This document shows positions 1-7,489 of a stretch of 64,000 nt of DNA, one piece after another. The DNA is taken from the NCBI GenBank assembly GCA_944321945.1, contig CALUNE010000003.1, forward strand, positions 186,001-250,000. Reading direction: 5' to 3'. Position numbers and translations under genes: made by a program. Every line of letters starts with the position of its first letter. Within the stretch, counting starts at the first letter, position 1. The stretch is from an uncultured Alistipes sp. GTDB lineage: Bacteria; Bacteroidota; Bacteroidia; Bacteroidales; Rikenellaceae. The notes beneath the pieces were generated by a model, which ran no database searches, was not told the DNA's origin, and saw nothing but the letters and a program-made list of their open reading frames with translations.

Positions 1-24
1 ACGTTACACCGTGAAATCAAATAG
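1..24 (+). CDS. rpmG: 3' end of ribosomal protein L33 (partial)
   Basis: Reading frame 1 gives the last residues TLHREIK followed by TAG at 22-24. This resembles the C-terminus of bacterial L33 of the large ribosomal subunit. The next gene, a DUF4295-type protein 13 bases downstream, is the usual follower of rpmG in Bacteroidetes, and that supports the call. Only seven codons are visible, so the identity rests on the short ending plus synteny. Confidence 0.6.
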   Translation, partial: TLHREIK

Positions 25-37
25 TTAGAACAGCTCT

Positions 38-196
38 ATGGCAAAGAAAGTAGTCGCAACACTGAAAACCGGTACCGGCAAGCAGTTCACCAAGTGCATC
101 AAAATGGTCAAGTCCGAAAAGACGGGAGCCTACATGTTCAAGGAGGGTGTGATCGCCAACGACCAGGTGAAGGATTTCTTCGAAGGCAAGAAATAA
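38..196 (+). CDS. DUF4295-family small basic protein
   Basis: A 52-residue, lysine-rich protein starting MAKKVVATLKTG and ending FFEGKK. Length, composition and position directly after rpmG match the DUF4295 family, a Bacteroidetes-specific small protein encoded with ribosomal proteins L28/L33 and usually next to ftsY. Its function is not established; a ribosome-associated role is an inference from neighbours and basic charge. The ATG at 38 is the only sensible start. A strong hairpin terminator follows 27 bases after the stop, so it ends the ribosomal protein operon. Confidence 0.85.
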   Translation: MAKKVVATLKTGTGKQFTKCIKMVKSEKTGAYMFKEGVIANDQVKDFFEGKK

Positions 197-223
197 CGTA
201 TTTTAAGAGCCGGACTCTTAAAT

Positions 224-260
224 ACAAAGGGCATCTTCTGCGAAGGTGCCCTTTGTGTTT
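224..260 (+). terminator. Rho-independent terminator after rpmG-DUF4295
   Basis: A 10-bp perfect stem, acaaagggca (224-233) with tgccctttgt (247-256), encloses a 13-base loop and is followed by a T-rich stretch. It closes the ribosomal protein operon and separates it from the glycosyltransferase genes. Confidence 0.8.
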
Positions 261-338
261 GTGTGGAGAAAGGCGAAGAGGGGGAGGGCAACCCGACCGG
301 GATCCGGGAAGCGAACGATTCGGGATTCGGAGTTTCCG

Positions 339-370
339 TTTGGCGGTCTCGGCAAAAAAGCCTATCTTTA
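339..370 (+). promoter_or_regulatory. Bacteroidetes-type promoter for the glycosyltransferase pair
   Basis: TTTG at 339-342 and TATCTTTA at 363-370 are separated by 20 bases, matching the Bacteroidetes -33/-7 pattern TTTG-N19-21-TAnnTTTG with one mismatch. The ATG of the first glycosyltransferase lies 27 bases further on. This placement also supports a start at 398 rather than the longer frame beginning at 263. Confidence 0.6.
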
Positions 371-397
371 ACACAATTATCCGAAGCAGCAAACAAC

Positions 398-1597
398 ATG
401 GACATCAAGACCATCGCTTTTCTGAACTGGCGATACCCGGGAGGGGGCGGTGAAACGGTAACCCACCACCTGGGACACTTCTTTCTGAAACACGGCTATC
501 GGATTGTGGTCTACGGCGACCAACTCTACGAGGAGCTTATCACCCGAGAGGACAGGCAAGCCTTTTCGATCCACGCCGTACCCCATCTGCCCGGCACCGA
601 AACGGTCGACAAACAGGCTTTCTGCGAATCGCTCAAGGACGAGAAGGTCGACTGTCTGATCGTTCAGGGCATCACCAACGCTCCGTTCGAGGAGATCCGC
701 CGCCAGGTGGGCTGCAAGATGATCTTCTGCCTGCACAGCATCCCGCTGTGGGAGGTCTACGCCATCCGCAACAAACGGGTGAGGGATCTGCAGCGCAAGG
801 ATCTCGGCTTCCGGCTGGAGTTCCTGCTGATCCGTCGTCCGCTCAACCGGTTTACCGACAAGCCCAAACGGCGAACGCTGAAGACCTATGCCGGCATTCT
901 CCCCTACGTCGACCGGATGATCATGCTCTGTCCCGAATACCGCCAGCAGATGGAACAGCTGCTGCGGGACTATCTCGGGCCGAAAGGCGATGTTCCGGCC
1001 TCACGTTTTCTGTCGATTTCGAATCCGCTGCTTCCCCCCGAAGAACCGGTGCACACACCCAAGGAGAAGATCGTCCTCTATGTCGGGCGGCTGTGCTACG
1101 AGGACAAACGCGTAGACCGGCTGATCCGCATCTGGCACCACATCGAGCAAACGGTTCCCGACTGGAAACTGCAGATCCTCGGCCAGGGCGCCGAAAAGGC
1201 CAGGCTGGAGGAGATGACCCGGCGGCTGCAGCTCCGACGCGTCGAGTTTCTGGGACACCAGACCGACGTGGCACCCTACTACCGGCGAGCCACGTTCGTC
1301 TGCCTGACCTCCAACTTCGAAGGGCTCCCGATGTCGCTGCTCGAAGGGCAACAATACGGCGTGATCCCCGTCTCGTTCGACTCCTTTGCCTCGATTCACA
1401 GCATCACCTGCCATGGCAAGGCCGGCATCGAGGTTCCGGCCTTCAACGAACGGCAGTATGCCCGGCGGCTGAAGGAGGCCATGCTCGACGAAGAGGCCCA
1501 GGCCCGGATGCGCGAGCAGTGTTACCGGCAGTCGGCAAACTACGATCTGGAGCGGATCGGGGCAGCCTGGCTCCGGCTCTTCGCGGAACTGGACTGA
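398..1597 (+). CDS. Glycosyltransferase, GT4 type
   Basis: A 399-residue GT-B-fold glycosyltransferase expected to transfer a sugar from an activated donor in the cytoplasm. The start MDIKTIAFLNW is followed by a glycine-rich loop (PGGGGE) typical of GT4 N-termini. The C-terminal half holds VLYVGRL, a donor-site region, and the EX7E motif EGLPMSLLE. The frame is open 135 bases upstream, but the ATG at 398 lies after a promoter-like element and begins at the first beta strand, so it is preferred. A second GT4 gene follows after 19 bases, probably in the same transcript. Acceptor and donor cannot be told; surface polysaccharide or glycoprotein assembly is likely. Confidence 0.8.
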   Translation: MDIKTIAFLNWRYPGGGGETVTHHLGHFFLKHGYRIVVYGDQLYEELITREDRQAFSIHAVPHLPGTETVDKQAFCESLKDEKVDCLIVQGITNAPFEEIRRQVGCKMIFCLHSIPLWEVYAIRNKRVRDLQRKDLGFRLEFLLIRRPLNRFTDKPKRRTLKTYAGILPYVDRMIMLCPEYRQQMEQLLRDYLGPKGDVPASRFLSISNPLLPPEEPVHTPKEKIVLYVGRLCYEDKRVDRLIRIWHHIEQTVPDWKLQILGQGAEKARLEEMTRRLQLRRVEFLGHQTDVAPYYRRATFVCLTSNFEGLPMSLLEGQQYGVIPVSFDSFASIHSITCHGKAGIEVPAFNERQYARRLKEAMLDEEAQARMREQCYRQSANYDLERIGAAWLRLFAELD

Positions 1598-1616
1598 CCC
1601 CCCGACAAGACGCCTC

Positions 1617-2852
1617 ATGGAAAAGATCGCATTCGTCATCATCCGTTACGGCCGCGACGTGAACGGCGGAGCCGAAGCCCACTGCCGGATGCTGGCCCGG
1701 CGTCTGGCCGCGGACTACCGCGTCGAGGTGCTGACCACGACCCTGCGGGTGTTCGACGACCGCCAGCAGGATTTCCCCGAAGGGGTGAGCGTCGAGGAGG
1801 GCATCACCGTGCGCCGCTTCACGCCGCAGCCGATCGACGGCCAACGGCACGAGGCGCTTTACCGCCGGAGCAAACTCACGCGGCGGATCCGCCGGTGGCT
1901 CGACCGGGTGGGGCTGCTCGGCATCGTCTCGACCCTGCACCCGCGCTGGAGCCTCGGCCGCGAAGCCGAGCGCCGCGCCATCGAATCCCAGCCAGGCCAC
2001 ACGCCCCGGATGATGACCTTCATCCGCGAACACGGTACCGAATACCGCGCCCTGTTCTTCATGAACTACTACTTCAGCCAGACGATCCTCGGCGCCACCA
2101 TCCATCCCGAGCGGAGCATCCTCATTCCGCTGGCCCACCCCAACCACTCGCTCTATTACGGCATCGAGGCGGAGATGTTCACCCGCGTCCGCCACATCGC
2201 CTTCAACACACGGGCCGAGGAGCGGATGTGCCGTCGGATCTTCGGACGGGCAATGGCCCCGAGCAGTATCGTGGGCTGCGGCATCGAGCCGGTCGAACCG
2301 GCCGACTGGACGACGGTCCGGGCCCGTTACGGACTGCCGGAAAGCTACGTCCTCTATCTGGGGCGCGTGACGCGGTCGAAAATCGGGCGTCTGATTCCGG
2401 AGTTCCTGCGCTACAAACAGCGCTACAGCGGCACGGCCCGCCTGGTGATGGTCGGAGGCATCGACGCCGGGATCGAACGCCCGGCCGGCGACGAGATCCT
2501 CATGACCGGCTTTGTCGACGATGCCGAAAAGAGCGCCATCGTGCGTCATGCCACGCTGATGATCAACCCCTCGGCGCAGGAGAGCCTCTCGCTGCTGATG
2601 CTCGAGGCGCTGCAGAACCGCATTCCCGTGCTGGTCAACGGCCGGAGCGAGGTGATGAAGGATCACTGCCGGCTGAGCGGGGCGGCCCTCTGGTATGACG
2701 GCTGGCACGACTTCCGCCGCAAGCTCCACCGGCTGCTCGACGACGAAGCGCTGCGCCGGCAGCTTGCCGCCAGGGGCCCGGCCTATGTCGAGGCCAACTA
2801 CTCGTGGAAAGTCATTCTCACCCGGCTGCGGGCACTGATCGAGAGCCGCTGA
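1617..2852 (+). CDS. Glycosyltransferase, GT4 type
   Basis: A 411-residue GT-B glycosyltransferase. The N-terminus (IIRYGRDVNGGAE) carries the asparagine/glycine-rich acceptor-side loop seen in many GT4 enzymes. YVLYLGRVTRSK starts the donor-binding half, and ESLSLLMLE fits the EX7E motif. It lies 19 bases downstream of the preceding glycosyltransferase and is probably co-transcribed and used in the same glycan pathway. No other polysaccharide-assembly gene (flippase, polymerase) is adjacent, so the pair looks like an isolated two-gene module. A terminator follows the gene. Confidence 0.8.
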   Translation: MEKIAFVIIRYGRDVNGGAEAHCRMLARRLAADYRVEVLTTTLRVFDDRQQDFPEGVSVEEGITVRRFTPQPIDGQRHEALYRRSKLTRRIRRWLDRVGLLGIVSTLHPRWSLGREAERRAIESQPGHTPRMMTFIREHGTEYRALFFMNYYFSQTILGATIHPERSILIPLAHPNHSLYYGIEAEMFTRVRHIAFNTRAEERMCRRIFGRAMAPSSIVGCGIEPVEPADWTTVRARYGLPESYVLYLGRVTRSKIGRLIPEFLRYKQRYSGTARLVMVGGIDAGIERPAGDEILMTGFVDDAEKSAIVRHATLMINPSAQESLSLLMLEALQNRIPVLVNGRSEVMKDHCRLSGAALWYDGWHDFRRKLHRLLDDEALRRQLAARGPAYVEANYSWKVILTRLRALIESR

Positions 2853-2860
2853 GACAAGCC

Positions 2861-2920
2861 GGGGGGGGGCAAGGGGAGAGGAGAAAAAAGGAAAAGAAAA
2901 GAGAGAAAAACGCGAAAAGA
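2861..2920 (+). repeat. G9 run followed by polypurine tract (copy 1)
   Basis: Nine consecutive G (2861-2869), then C and about 50 bases almost entirely A/G on the plus strand. The tract lies between the second glycosyltransferase and its terminator. A similarly built tract is found at 7016-7110. No coding function is visible. Confidence 0.55.
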
Positions 2921-2923
2921 CAG

Positions 2924-2956
2924 ACGGCGGATCGTTTCGGAACGATCCGCCGTTTT
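2924..2956 (+). terminator. Terminator between converging genes
   Basis: A 13-bp perfect stem (2924-2936 with 2941-2953) and a TCGG tetraloop are followed by TTTT. It terminates the glycosyltransferase unit. An A-rich stretch before the stem could also serve the converging minus-strand gene that ends at 2983. Confidence 0.85.
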
Positions 2957-2982
2957 GCATGCCGCACGACACCGGACAACAG

Positions 2983-3870
2983 TCAGAAGCGATGCACGGC
3001 CCGCACGAGGAACTTGTTGTACTTGGGAATCTCGACCACGTAGGGCGGTTCGATGCTCATGTGCGACGTATAGGCGTTTTTCTCGTCTATTTCGGTCGAC
3101 GAGAAGTAGTAGACCATGCGGTCCATGCGCTCGCCGCCAGCCTCCTTCAGCGTACCGTTGAACGCATTGCGGGCCCGGCGGTCGTTGTGCATGCGCGATC
3201 CTCCGTTGTAGTTGTGACCGATGGTCAGCAGCTCGTCGATGGCCGGCAGATACCACCCTTCACCCTGCTCCCGGCACCACTTGAAGGCCGGGAAATCCTC
3301 CCACGAAAGACCGTTCTCCTCGATATAACGGGCCACGGTCTGCATGTTGACCCGGCCGTCGGTACGGTTGACGGCCCCCACCGTGCGCAGTCCCGGTTTG
3401 CGGAACACGCTCCAGGGGAGGTAGAGCTCTTCGAGCGAAATGACCAGTCCGTGGCGTTTGTCGTCCGAAAGCTGGCAGACCACCCCCTTCACGCCGTTGA
3501 AGTCGTAAAGTTCGCCGATCTCATACTCCTTGAGAACGTACTGTCCGCCCGGCGTGAACGACATGGGCTGCGAAGCCGCCGGTTCGGCCGGCGAAGCCCC
3601 GGTGGCCGGTACAAGCGGTGTTGCCGGCACGCTGCGCGTATAGTACTCCGTCTCGCCGTTGGCGTAACGGATATAGTGAATCTCGAGCGTGGGCAGCACA
3701 TAGGTCGGCCCGTCGGGATTCGAAAAGCGCTTGTAACGGACGCTCTCGGGGGTGATTTCGACCACCTTGGCCTCGATCTTCGTCGAATCGGTCTTCACGA
3801 TCAGATCCTGGGCCGAGGCGCCGAAGATCCCGCAAAGGGCTGCCAGGAGCAGCAGTAGACATCTTTTCAT
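2983..3870 (-). CDS. Secreted protein with DUF1566-like C-terminal region
   Basis: A 295-residue protein with a clear signal peptide (MKRCLLLLLAALCGIFGASAQ). Residues ~22-75 form a beta-rich segment (KVVEITPESVRYKRF ... EIHYIRYANGE) that recurs at the N-terminus of many Bacteroidetes exported proteins. The C-terminal ~130 residues contain WCREQGEGWYLPAIDEL and YFSSTE, resembling DUF1566/Fibrobacter-paralogue-type domains found on surface proteins. No catalytic site is evident. It is transcribed toward the glycosyltransferases and divergently from ftsY. Its function is unknown; a surface or periplasmic location is inferred from the signal peptide. Confidence 0.75.
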   Translation of the reverse strand: MKRCLLLLLAALCGIFGASAQDLIVKTDSTKIEAKVVEITPESVRYKRFSNPDGPTYVLPTLEIHYIRYANGETEYYTRSVPATPLVPATGASPAEPAASQPMSFTPGGQYVLKEYEIGELYDFNGVKGVVCQLSDDKRHGLVISLEELYLPWSVFRKPGLRTVGAVNRTDGRVNMQTVARYIEENGLSWEDFPAFKWCREQGEGWYLPAIDELLTIGHNYNGGSRMHNDRRARNAFNGTLKEAGGERMDRMVYYFSSTEIDEKNAYTSHMSIEPPYVVEIPKYNKFLVRAVHRF

Positions 3871-3893
3871 CTTCTGAAATACGTGTTATGATG

Positions 3894-3901
3894 CAAAGAT
3901 A
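3894..3901 (-). promoter_or_regulatory. -7 element for the secreted protein gene
   Basis: CAAAGATA on the plus strand reads TATCTTTG on the minus strand, an exact match to TAnnTTTG, 23 bases upstream of the minus-strand ATG (3870). No clear TTTG at the usual spacing was seen. Confidence 0.55.
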
Positions 3902-3923
3902 ACGCTTTTCCAAACATTCTTCG

Positions 3924-3931
3924 TATCTTTG
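3924..3931 (+). promoter_or_regulatory. -7 element for ftsY
   Basis: TATCTTTG is an exact match to the Bacteroidetes -7 consensus, 33 bases upstream of the ftsY ATG. The -33 element is poor. It lies only 22 bases from the divergent minus-strand -7 element, so the two promoters share a compact region. Confidence 0.6.
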
Positions 3932-3964
3932 CTCCAAAGTTTAACGGGACAAACATCGTAGCAC

Positions 3965-4966
3965 ATGGCATTTTTCGATATTTTCCGCAAGAAACAGCAG
4001 GAGACCCCCGCCTCCGAGGAGCAGACCCGCCGCCAACAGCAGGAGCTGGACGCCGGTCTCGAAAAGACCAAGAGCGGCCTCTTCTCGAAACTGGCGCGCG
4101 CCGTGGCCGGACGGTCGACGGTCGACGCCGACGTTCTCGACAACCTCGAGGAGGTGCTCATCACCTCGGACGTCGGCGTGGAGACCACCGTGAAGATCAT
4201 CCGCCGCATCGAGGAGCGCGTCGCCCGCGACAAGTACATGAATACCTCCGAGTTGCAGTCGATCCTGCGCGAGGAGATCGCCTCGCTGCTCGAACAGGCC
4301 CAGGGTTCGGCCGGGAACTTCGGGCTCGACGCCCGCGAAGGCGAACCCTACGTGGTGATGGTCGTCGGGGTGAACGGCGCCGGCAAGACCACCACCATCG
4401 GCAAACTCGCCGCACAGCTCACCAAGGCCGGACGCAAGGTCTGGATCGGTGCCGCCGACACGTTCCGCGCCGCGGCCATCGACCAGCTGCAGGTCTGGGC
4501 CGACCGCGCCGGCGCCACGATGATCCGCCAGCAGATGGGCTCCGACCCCGCGTCGGTAGCCTTCGACACGCTCACCTCGGCCAAGGCCAACGGCGCCGAC
4601 GTGGTGCTGATCGATACGGCCGGACGTCTTCACAACAAGATCAACCTGATGAACGAGCTGACAAAGATCCGCAACGTCATGGGCAAGGTCATCCCCGGAG
4701 CGCCCCACGAGGTGATGCTCGTGCTGGACGGTTCGACCGGCCAGAACGCCTTCGAACAGGCCCGTCAGTTCACCCAGGCCACGCAGGTCACCTCGCTCGC
4801 GATCACCAAGCTCGACGGCACGGCCAAGGGCGGCGTGGTGATCGGCATCAGCGACCAGTTCCACATCCCGGTCCGCTACATCGGCATCGGCGAAGGCATC
4901 GACCAGCTGCGCATCTTCGACCGCCGGGAGTTTGTCAACGCATTGTTCGGACATGAAAAAAATTAA
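3965..4966 (+). CDS. ftsY: Signal recognition particle receptor FtsY
   Basis: A 333-residue SRP-receptor GTPase that docks ribosome-SRP complexes at the membrane for co-translational insertion. It has a short charged N-terminal segment, a helical N domain to about residue 110, and a G domain. The P-loop GVNGAGKTT begins near residue 135; [16 protein letters not shown] and [10 protein letters not shown] (NKxD-type guanine specificity motif) follow in order. The length is normal for the compact Bacteroidetes FtsY, which lacks the long acidic A domain of E. coli. The rimO start codon lies within its last codons (14-base overlap), implying translational coupling. Confidence 0.97.
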   Translation: MAFFDIFRKKQQETPASEEQTRRQQQELDAGLEKTKSGLFSKLARAVAGRSTVDADVLDNLEEVLITSDVGVETTVKIIRRIEERVARDKYMNTSELQSILREEIASLLEQAQGSAGNFGLDAREGEPYVVMVVGVNGAGKTTTIGKLAAQLTKAGRKVWIGAADTFRAAAIDQLQVWADRAGATMIRQQMGSDPASVAFDTLTSAKANGADVVLIDTAGRLHNKINLMNELTKIRNVMGKVIPGAPHEVMLVLDGSTGQNAFEQARQFTQATQVTSLAITKLDGTAKGGVVIGISDQFHIPVRYIGIGEGIDQLRIFDRREFVNALFGHEKN

Positions 4967-6269
4967 CGTCATCACGCTCGGCTGCTCGAAGAACACCGTC
5001 GACAGCGAACACCTCATGGCCCGGCTGGCGGCCGCCGGCTACGAAGTCCTCTTCGACAGCGACCGCACGGATGCCAAAGTGGTCGTCATCAACACCTGCG
5101 GATTCATCGGCGACGCCAAGCAGGAATCCATCGAGATGATCCTGCGCGCCGCACAGGCCAAAAAGGCCGGACGCATCGAACAGCTGTTCGTCATCGGCTG
5201 CCTGGCGGAGCGCTACGCCGACGAGTTGCGGCACGAGATCCCCGAGGTCGACGAATACTTCGGAGCCCGCACGTGGGACGGCATCGTGCGCGCGCTGGGC
5301 GCCTCGGAGGATCCGGCACTGGCCACCGAACGCCACCTGACTACCCCGAAGCATTATGCCTATCTGAAGATCTCCGAGGGGTGCAACTGGAAGTGCGGCT
5401 ACTGCGCCATTCCGCTCATCCGCGGACCGCACGTCTCGGTGCCGATGGAGGAGCTCGAGGAGGAGGCCCGCAAACTGGCTCAGCGGGGCGTGCGCGAACT
5501 GATCGTCATCGCGCAGGACACCACCTACTACGGTCTCGACCTCTACGGCAAACGCATGCTGGCCGAACTGCTGCGGCGGCTGTGCCGCATCGACGGCATC
5601 GAGTGGATCCGCCTCCACTACGCCTATCCGGCCGCCTTCCCCGAGGATGTCATCGAGGTGATGGCCTCCGAGCCCAAGATCTGCAAGTACCTCGATATCC
5701 CCTTCCAGCACATCTCCGACGCCCAGCTCTCGGCCATGCTGCGCCGCCATACCAAGGCCGAAGCCCTGGAGCTGATCCGCAAACTGCGCACGGCAATTCC
5801 CGATCTGGCGTTGCGCACCACCCTGCTGGTCGGCTACCCCGGCGAGACCGAAGCCGATTTCGAGGAGCTGATGGAGTTCGTGCGCGAGGTGCGTTTCGAC
5901 CGCCTCGGCGTCTTCGCCTACTCCGAGGAGGAGGGGACCTGGTCGGCGCGGAAGCTCCGCAACGACGTTCCCGACGAAGTCAAGCAGCAGCGCGTCGACC
6001 GCATCATGGCGTTGCAGAACGAGATCTCGCTCGAGAACAACCGCCGGCGTGTCGGCCGCACGGAGCGCGTGCTGATCGATTCGCGGCAGGGCGACTGGTA
6101 TGTCGGCCGCTCGCAGTACGATTCGCCGGAGGTCGATCAGGAGATCCTGATCCCCGTCGGCGGAAAGCGCCTGTTGAAAGGGCACTTCTATCCGGTACGC
6201 ATCGATGCCGCCGAGGACTACGATCTCTACGCCTCCGTCGTGGAGCGAGAGGCCCCCAAAGCAAAATAA
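4953..6269 (+). CDS. rimO: Ribosomal protein S12 methylthiotransferase RimO
   Basis: A 438-residue radical SAM enzyme that methylthiolates an aspartate of ribosomal protein S12. The N-terminal MTTase domain begins [16 protein letters not shown]. The radical SAM cluster motif is CNWKCGYC, with cysteines at about 144, 148 and 151. A C-terminal TRAM-like region (about 370-438) completes the family layout. The ATG at 4953 gives the usual RimO N-terminus; the frame extends 21 bases upstream inside ftsY, but that start adds only a short unrelated stretch. The ftsY-rimO pairing is common in Bacteroidetes. Confidence 0.95.
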   Translation: MKKINVITLGCSKNTVDSEHLMARLAAAGYEVLFDSDRTDAKVVVINTCGFIGDAKQESIEMILRAAQAKKAGRIEQLFVIGCLAERYADELRHEIPEVDEYFGARTWDGIVRALGASEDPALATERHLTTPKHYAYLKISEGCNWKCGYCAIPLIRGPHVSVPMEELEEEARKLAQRGVRELIVIAQDTTYYGLDLYGKRMLAELLRRLCRIDGIEWIRLHYAYPAAFPEDVIEVMASEPKICKYLDIPFQHISDAQLSAMLRRHTKAEALELIRKLRTAIPDLALRTTLLVGYPGETEADFEELMEFVREVRFDRLGVFAYSEEEGTWSARKLRNDVPDEVKQQRVDRIMALQNEISLENNRRRVGRTERVLIDSRQGDWYVGRSQYDSPEVDQEILIPVGGKRLLKGHFYPVRIDAAEDYDLYASVVEREAPKAK

Positions 6270-6301
6270 TTTGTGTTTTATCCTTTTTTTGCTTACCTTT
6301 G
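6270..6301 (+). promoter_or_regulatory. Promoter of the coiled-coil/zapA genes
   Basis: TTTG (6270-6273), a 20-base spacer and TACCTTTG (6294-6301) fully match the Bacteroidetes promoter consensus, 30 bases upstream of the ATG at 6332. It begins right after the rimO stop codon. Confidence 0.75.
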
Positions 6302-6331
6302 AAAAAGTAAAACGGACCTATTCCGAAACCG

Positions 6332-6652
6332 ATGGCCGATAAGAGTGTGATAACGAACATCGAAGCCCGTGTCAGGCAGTTGATCGACGACCACGCCAGG
6401 CTGTCGGATCTCTGCGCGGAGCTTACGGCGCAATGCAACGCCCTGCGGGTCGAGAAGCGTACGCTTGAGGAGCGTATCAAGATGCTCGACGCCGAGGTGG
6501 CACGAATGCAGCTCGCCGAAGGACTCGCCGGAGGAGGTCCCAACCGCGAAAAGGCGAGAGCACGCGTCAACAAACTGATGCGGGAGGTTGACAAATGCAT
6601 CGCCCTGCTGGGTAAACCGGCCGATCTTCCCGACTCCGAAGCTGCCAAATAA
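6332..6652 (+). CDS. Small coiled-coil protein upstream of zapA
   Basis: A 106-residue soluble protein. Residues ~8-65 are heptad-rich with leucine, arginine and glutamate (VRQLIDDHARLSDL, RTLEERIKMLDAEV), predicting a coiled coil. A second helix (ARARVNKLMREVDKCIALL) and a short acidic tail follow. There is no signal peptide or enzyme motif. It sits 59 bases before zapA behind a good promoter, an arrangement common in Bacteroidetes. By position and shape it could be a division partner comparable to ZapB, but no sequence similarity to ZapB is claimed. Confidence 0.8.
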   Translation: MADKSVITNIEARVRQLIDDHARLSDLCAELTAQCNALRVEKRTLEERIKMLDAEVARMQLAEGLAGGGPNREKARARVNKLMREVDKCIALLGKPADLPDSEAAK

Positions 6653-6711
6653 CGGGGACACGGCGGTGAAAACCAGTTTGAAGACGAAGTGGAGATAAAC
6701 GAAAACACAAA

Positions 6712-7011
6712 ATGGCAAAACAGTCGATAACCCTCAAAATAGCCGGTAAGAGTTATCCTTTTACCATCGACAGCGACAAGGAAGAGGCCTATCGACTGGC
6801 CGAACGGGAGGTGAACAATTTCCTCGTGACCATCAAGCAGAAGAACTTCAAAGGATGGAACGATCTTGACTACATGTCGATCACCGCCCTGAACTTCGCC
6901 ATCACCAACGTCATGTCCCGCCAAAGCCGGGAAGCCAGTGACGACGACCTGCGGCGCTTGAAGCAGTTGGAAAGCGACATTGATTCCTACCTGAACAACC
7001 CCCGCCGCTAA
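6712..7011 (+). CDS. zapA: Cell division protein ZapA
   Basis: A 99-residue FtsZ-ring-associated protein. The start KQSITLKIAGKSYPFTID matches the N-terminal beta hairpin of ZapA, then a helix (EEAYRLAEREVNNFL) and a C-terminal coiled coil follow. ZapA bundles FtsZ filaments at mid-cell. It follows the small coiled-coil gene, and a likely 6S RNA gene lies downstream, echoing the zapA-ssrS linkage known from E. coli. Confidence 0.9.
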   Translation: MAKQSITLKIAGKSYPFTIDSDKEEAYRLAEREVNNFLVTIKQKNFKGWNDLDYMSITALNFAITNVMSRQSREASDDDLRRLKQLESDIDSYLNNPRR

Positions 7012-7015
7012 CCCC

Positions 7016-7110
7016 GGGGGGGGGCACAAGAAGAGGGGCCGAAAGAAGAGGGACGGAGAGAAGAGGGCAGAGGTGAGAAGAGGAGAGAAAGGGAAACGGG
7101 AGGAGAGAAA
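7016..7110 (+). repeat. G9 run followed by polypurine tract (copy 2)
   Basis: Immediately after the zapA stop comes a run of nine G (7016-7024), then GCACAAG and about 85 bases that are nearly all purine on the plus strand (repeated AGAGGG and GGAGAG units). Its organisation matches 2861-2920. It lies between zapA and the 6S RNA gene and has no convincing reading frame. Confidence 0.55.
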
Positions 7111-7238
7111 GATCAGTCAATTCGGATCCTGCTGAATTCCGAATTTCCCGACAAAAAGATATACGAAGCTCCGGCAGACAGCCTGACGGCCCCATGCACG
7201 ACTTCGACTGATGAGGTTCTTTAACATATCAGAATCTA

Positions 7239-7443
7239 CCCGCATAGATTCCTTAAAGCTTTGCGAAACTGAACACTTTTTATATTGGGGCAACTTGCGA
7301 TGCTTCAAAATCAGGCCTTACTACCCGCATTGGGGAGTGCGTTACGGCGCACCGTTGGAAGATTGCGATACTCGGAGCCCCCACACATGACCTATCTTGC
7401 AGATTCGTCAAACGAGACTAAGGAGCCTATGCGGTTTTTTTTT
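7239..7443 (+). ncRNA. ssrS: 6S RNA (SsrS), candidate
   Basis: A roughly 200-base intergenic transcript candidate between zapA and rny. Its ends form a closing helix: CCGCATAG (7240-7247) pairs with CTATGCGG (7427-7434). After a 2x2 internal mismatch, TCCTTA (7250-7255) pairs with TAAGGA (7419-7424). Nine T follow at 7435-7443, giving an intrinsic terminator. Next, TGCGAAACTG (7261-7270) pairs largely with CAGATTCGTCA (7400-7410), and GGGGC (7287-7291) with GCCCC, leaving an open middle as in 6S RNA. 6S RNA binds the housekeeping RNA polymerase holoenzyme. Synteny with zapA supports the call. The 5' end is estimated from the helix. Confidence 0.75.
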
Positions 7444-7489
7444 GACACAACGATTAACCTAATTAATAATTAAAAACACGTAAAGAACA

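Noticed and set aside
263-397. 45-codon N-terminal extension of the first glycosyltransferase
   Set aside because: The extension is GC-biased low-complexity sequence containing a promoter-like element; the ATG at 398 begins the conserved fold.
1443-2972. 509-codon minus-strand frame opposite the second glycosyltransferase
   Set aside because: Antisense shadow; the plus strand has GT4 motifs and a good start.
7285-7473. 62-codon plus-strand frame in the zapA-rny gap
   Set aside because: It crosses the 6S RNA helix and its terminator, and its translation has no family features.
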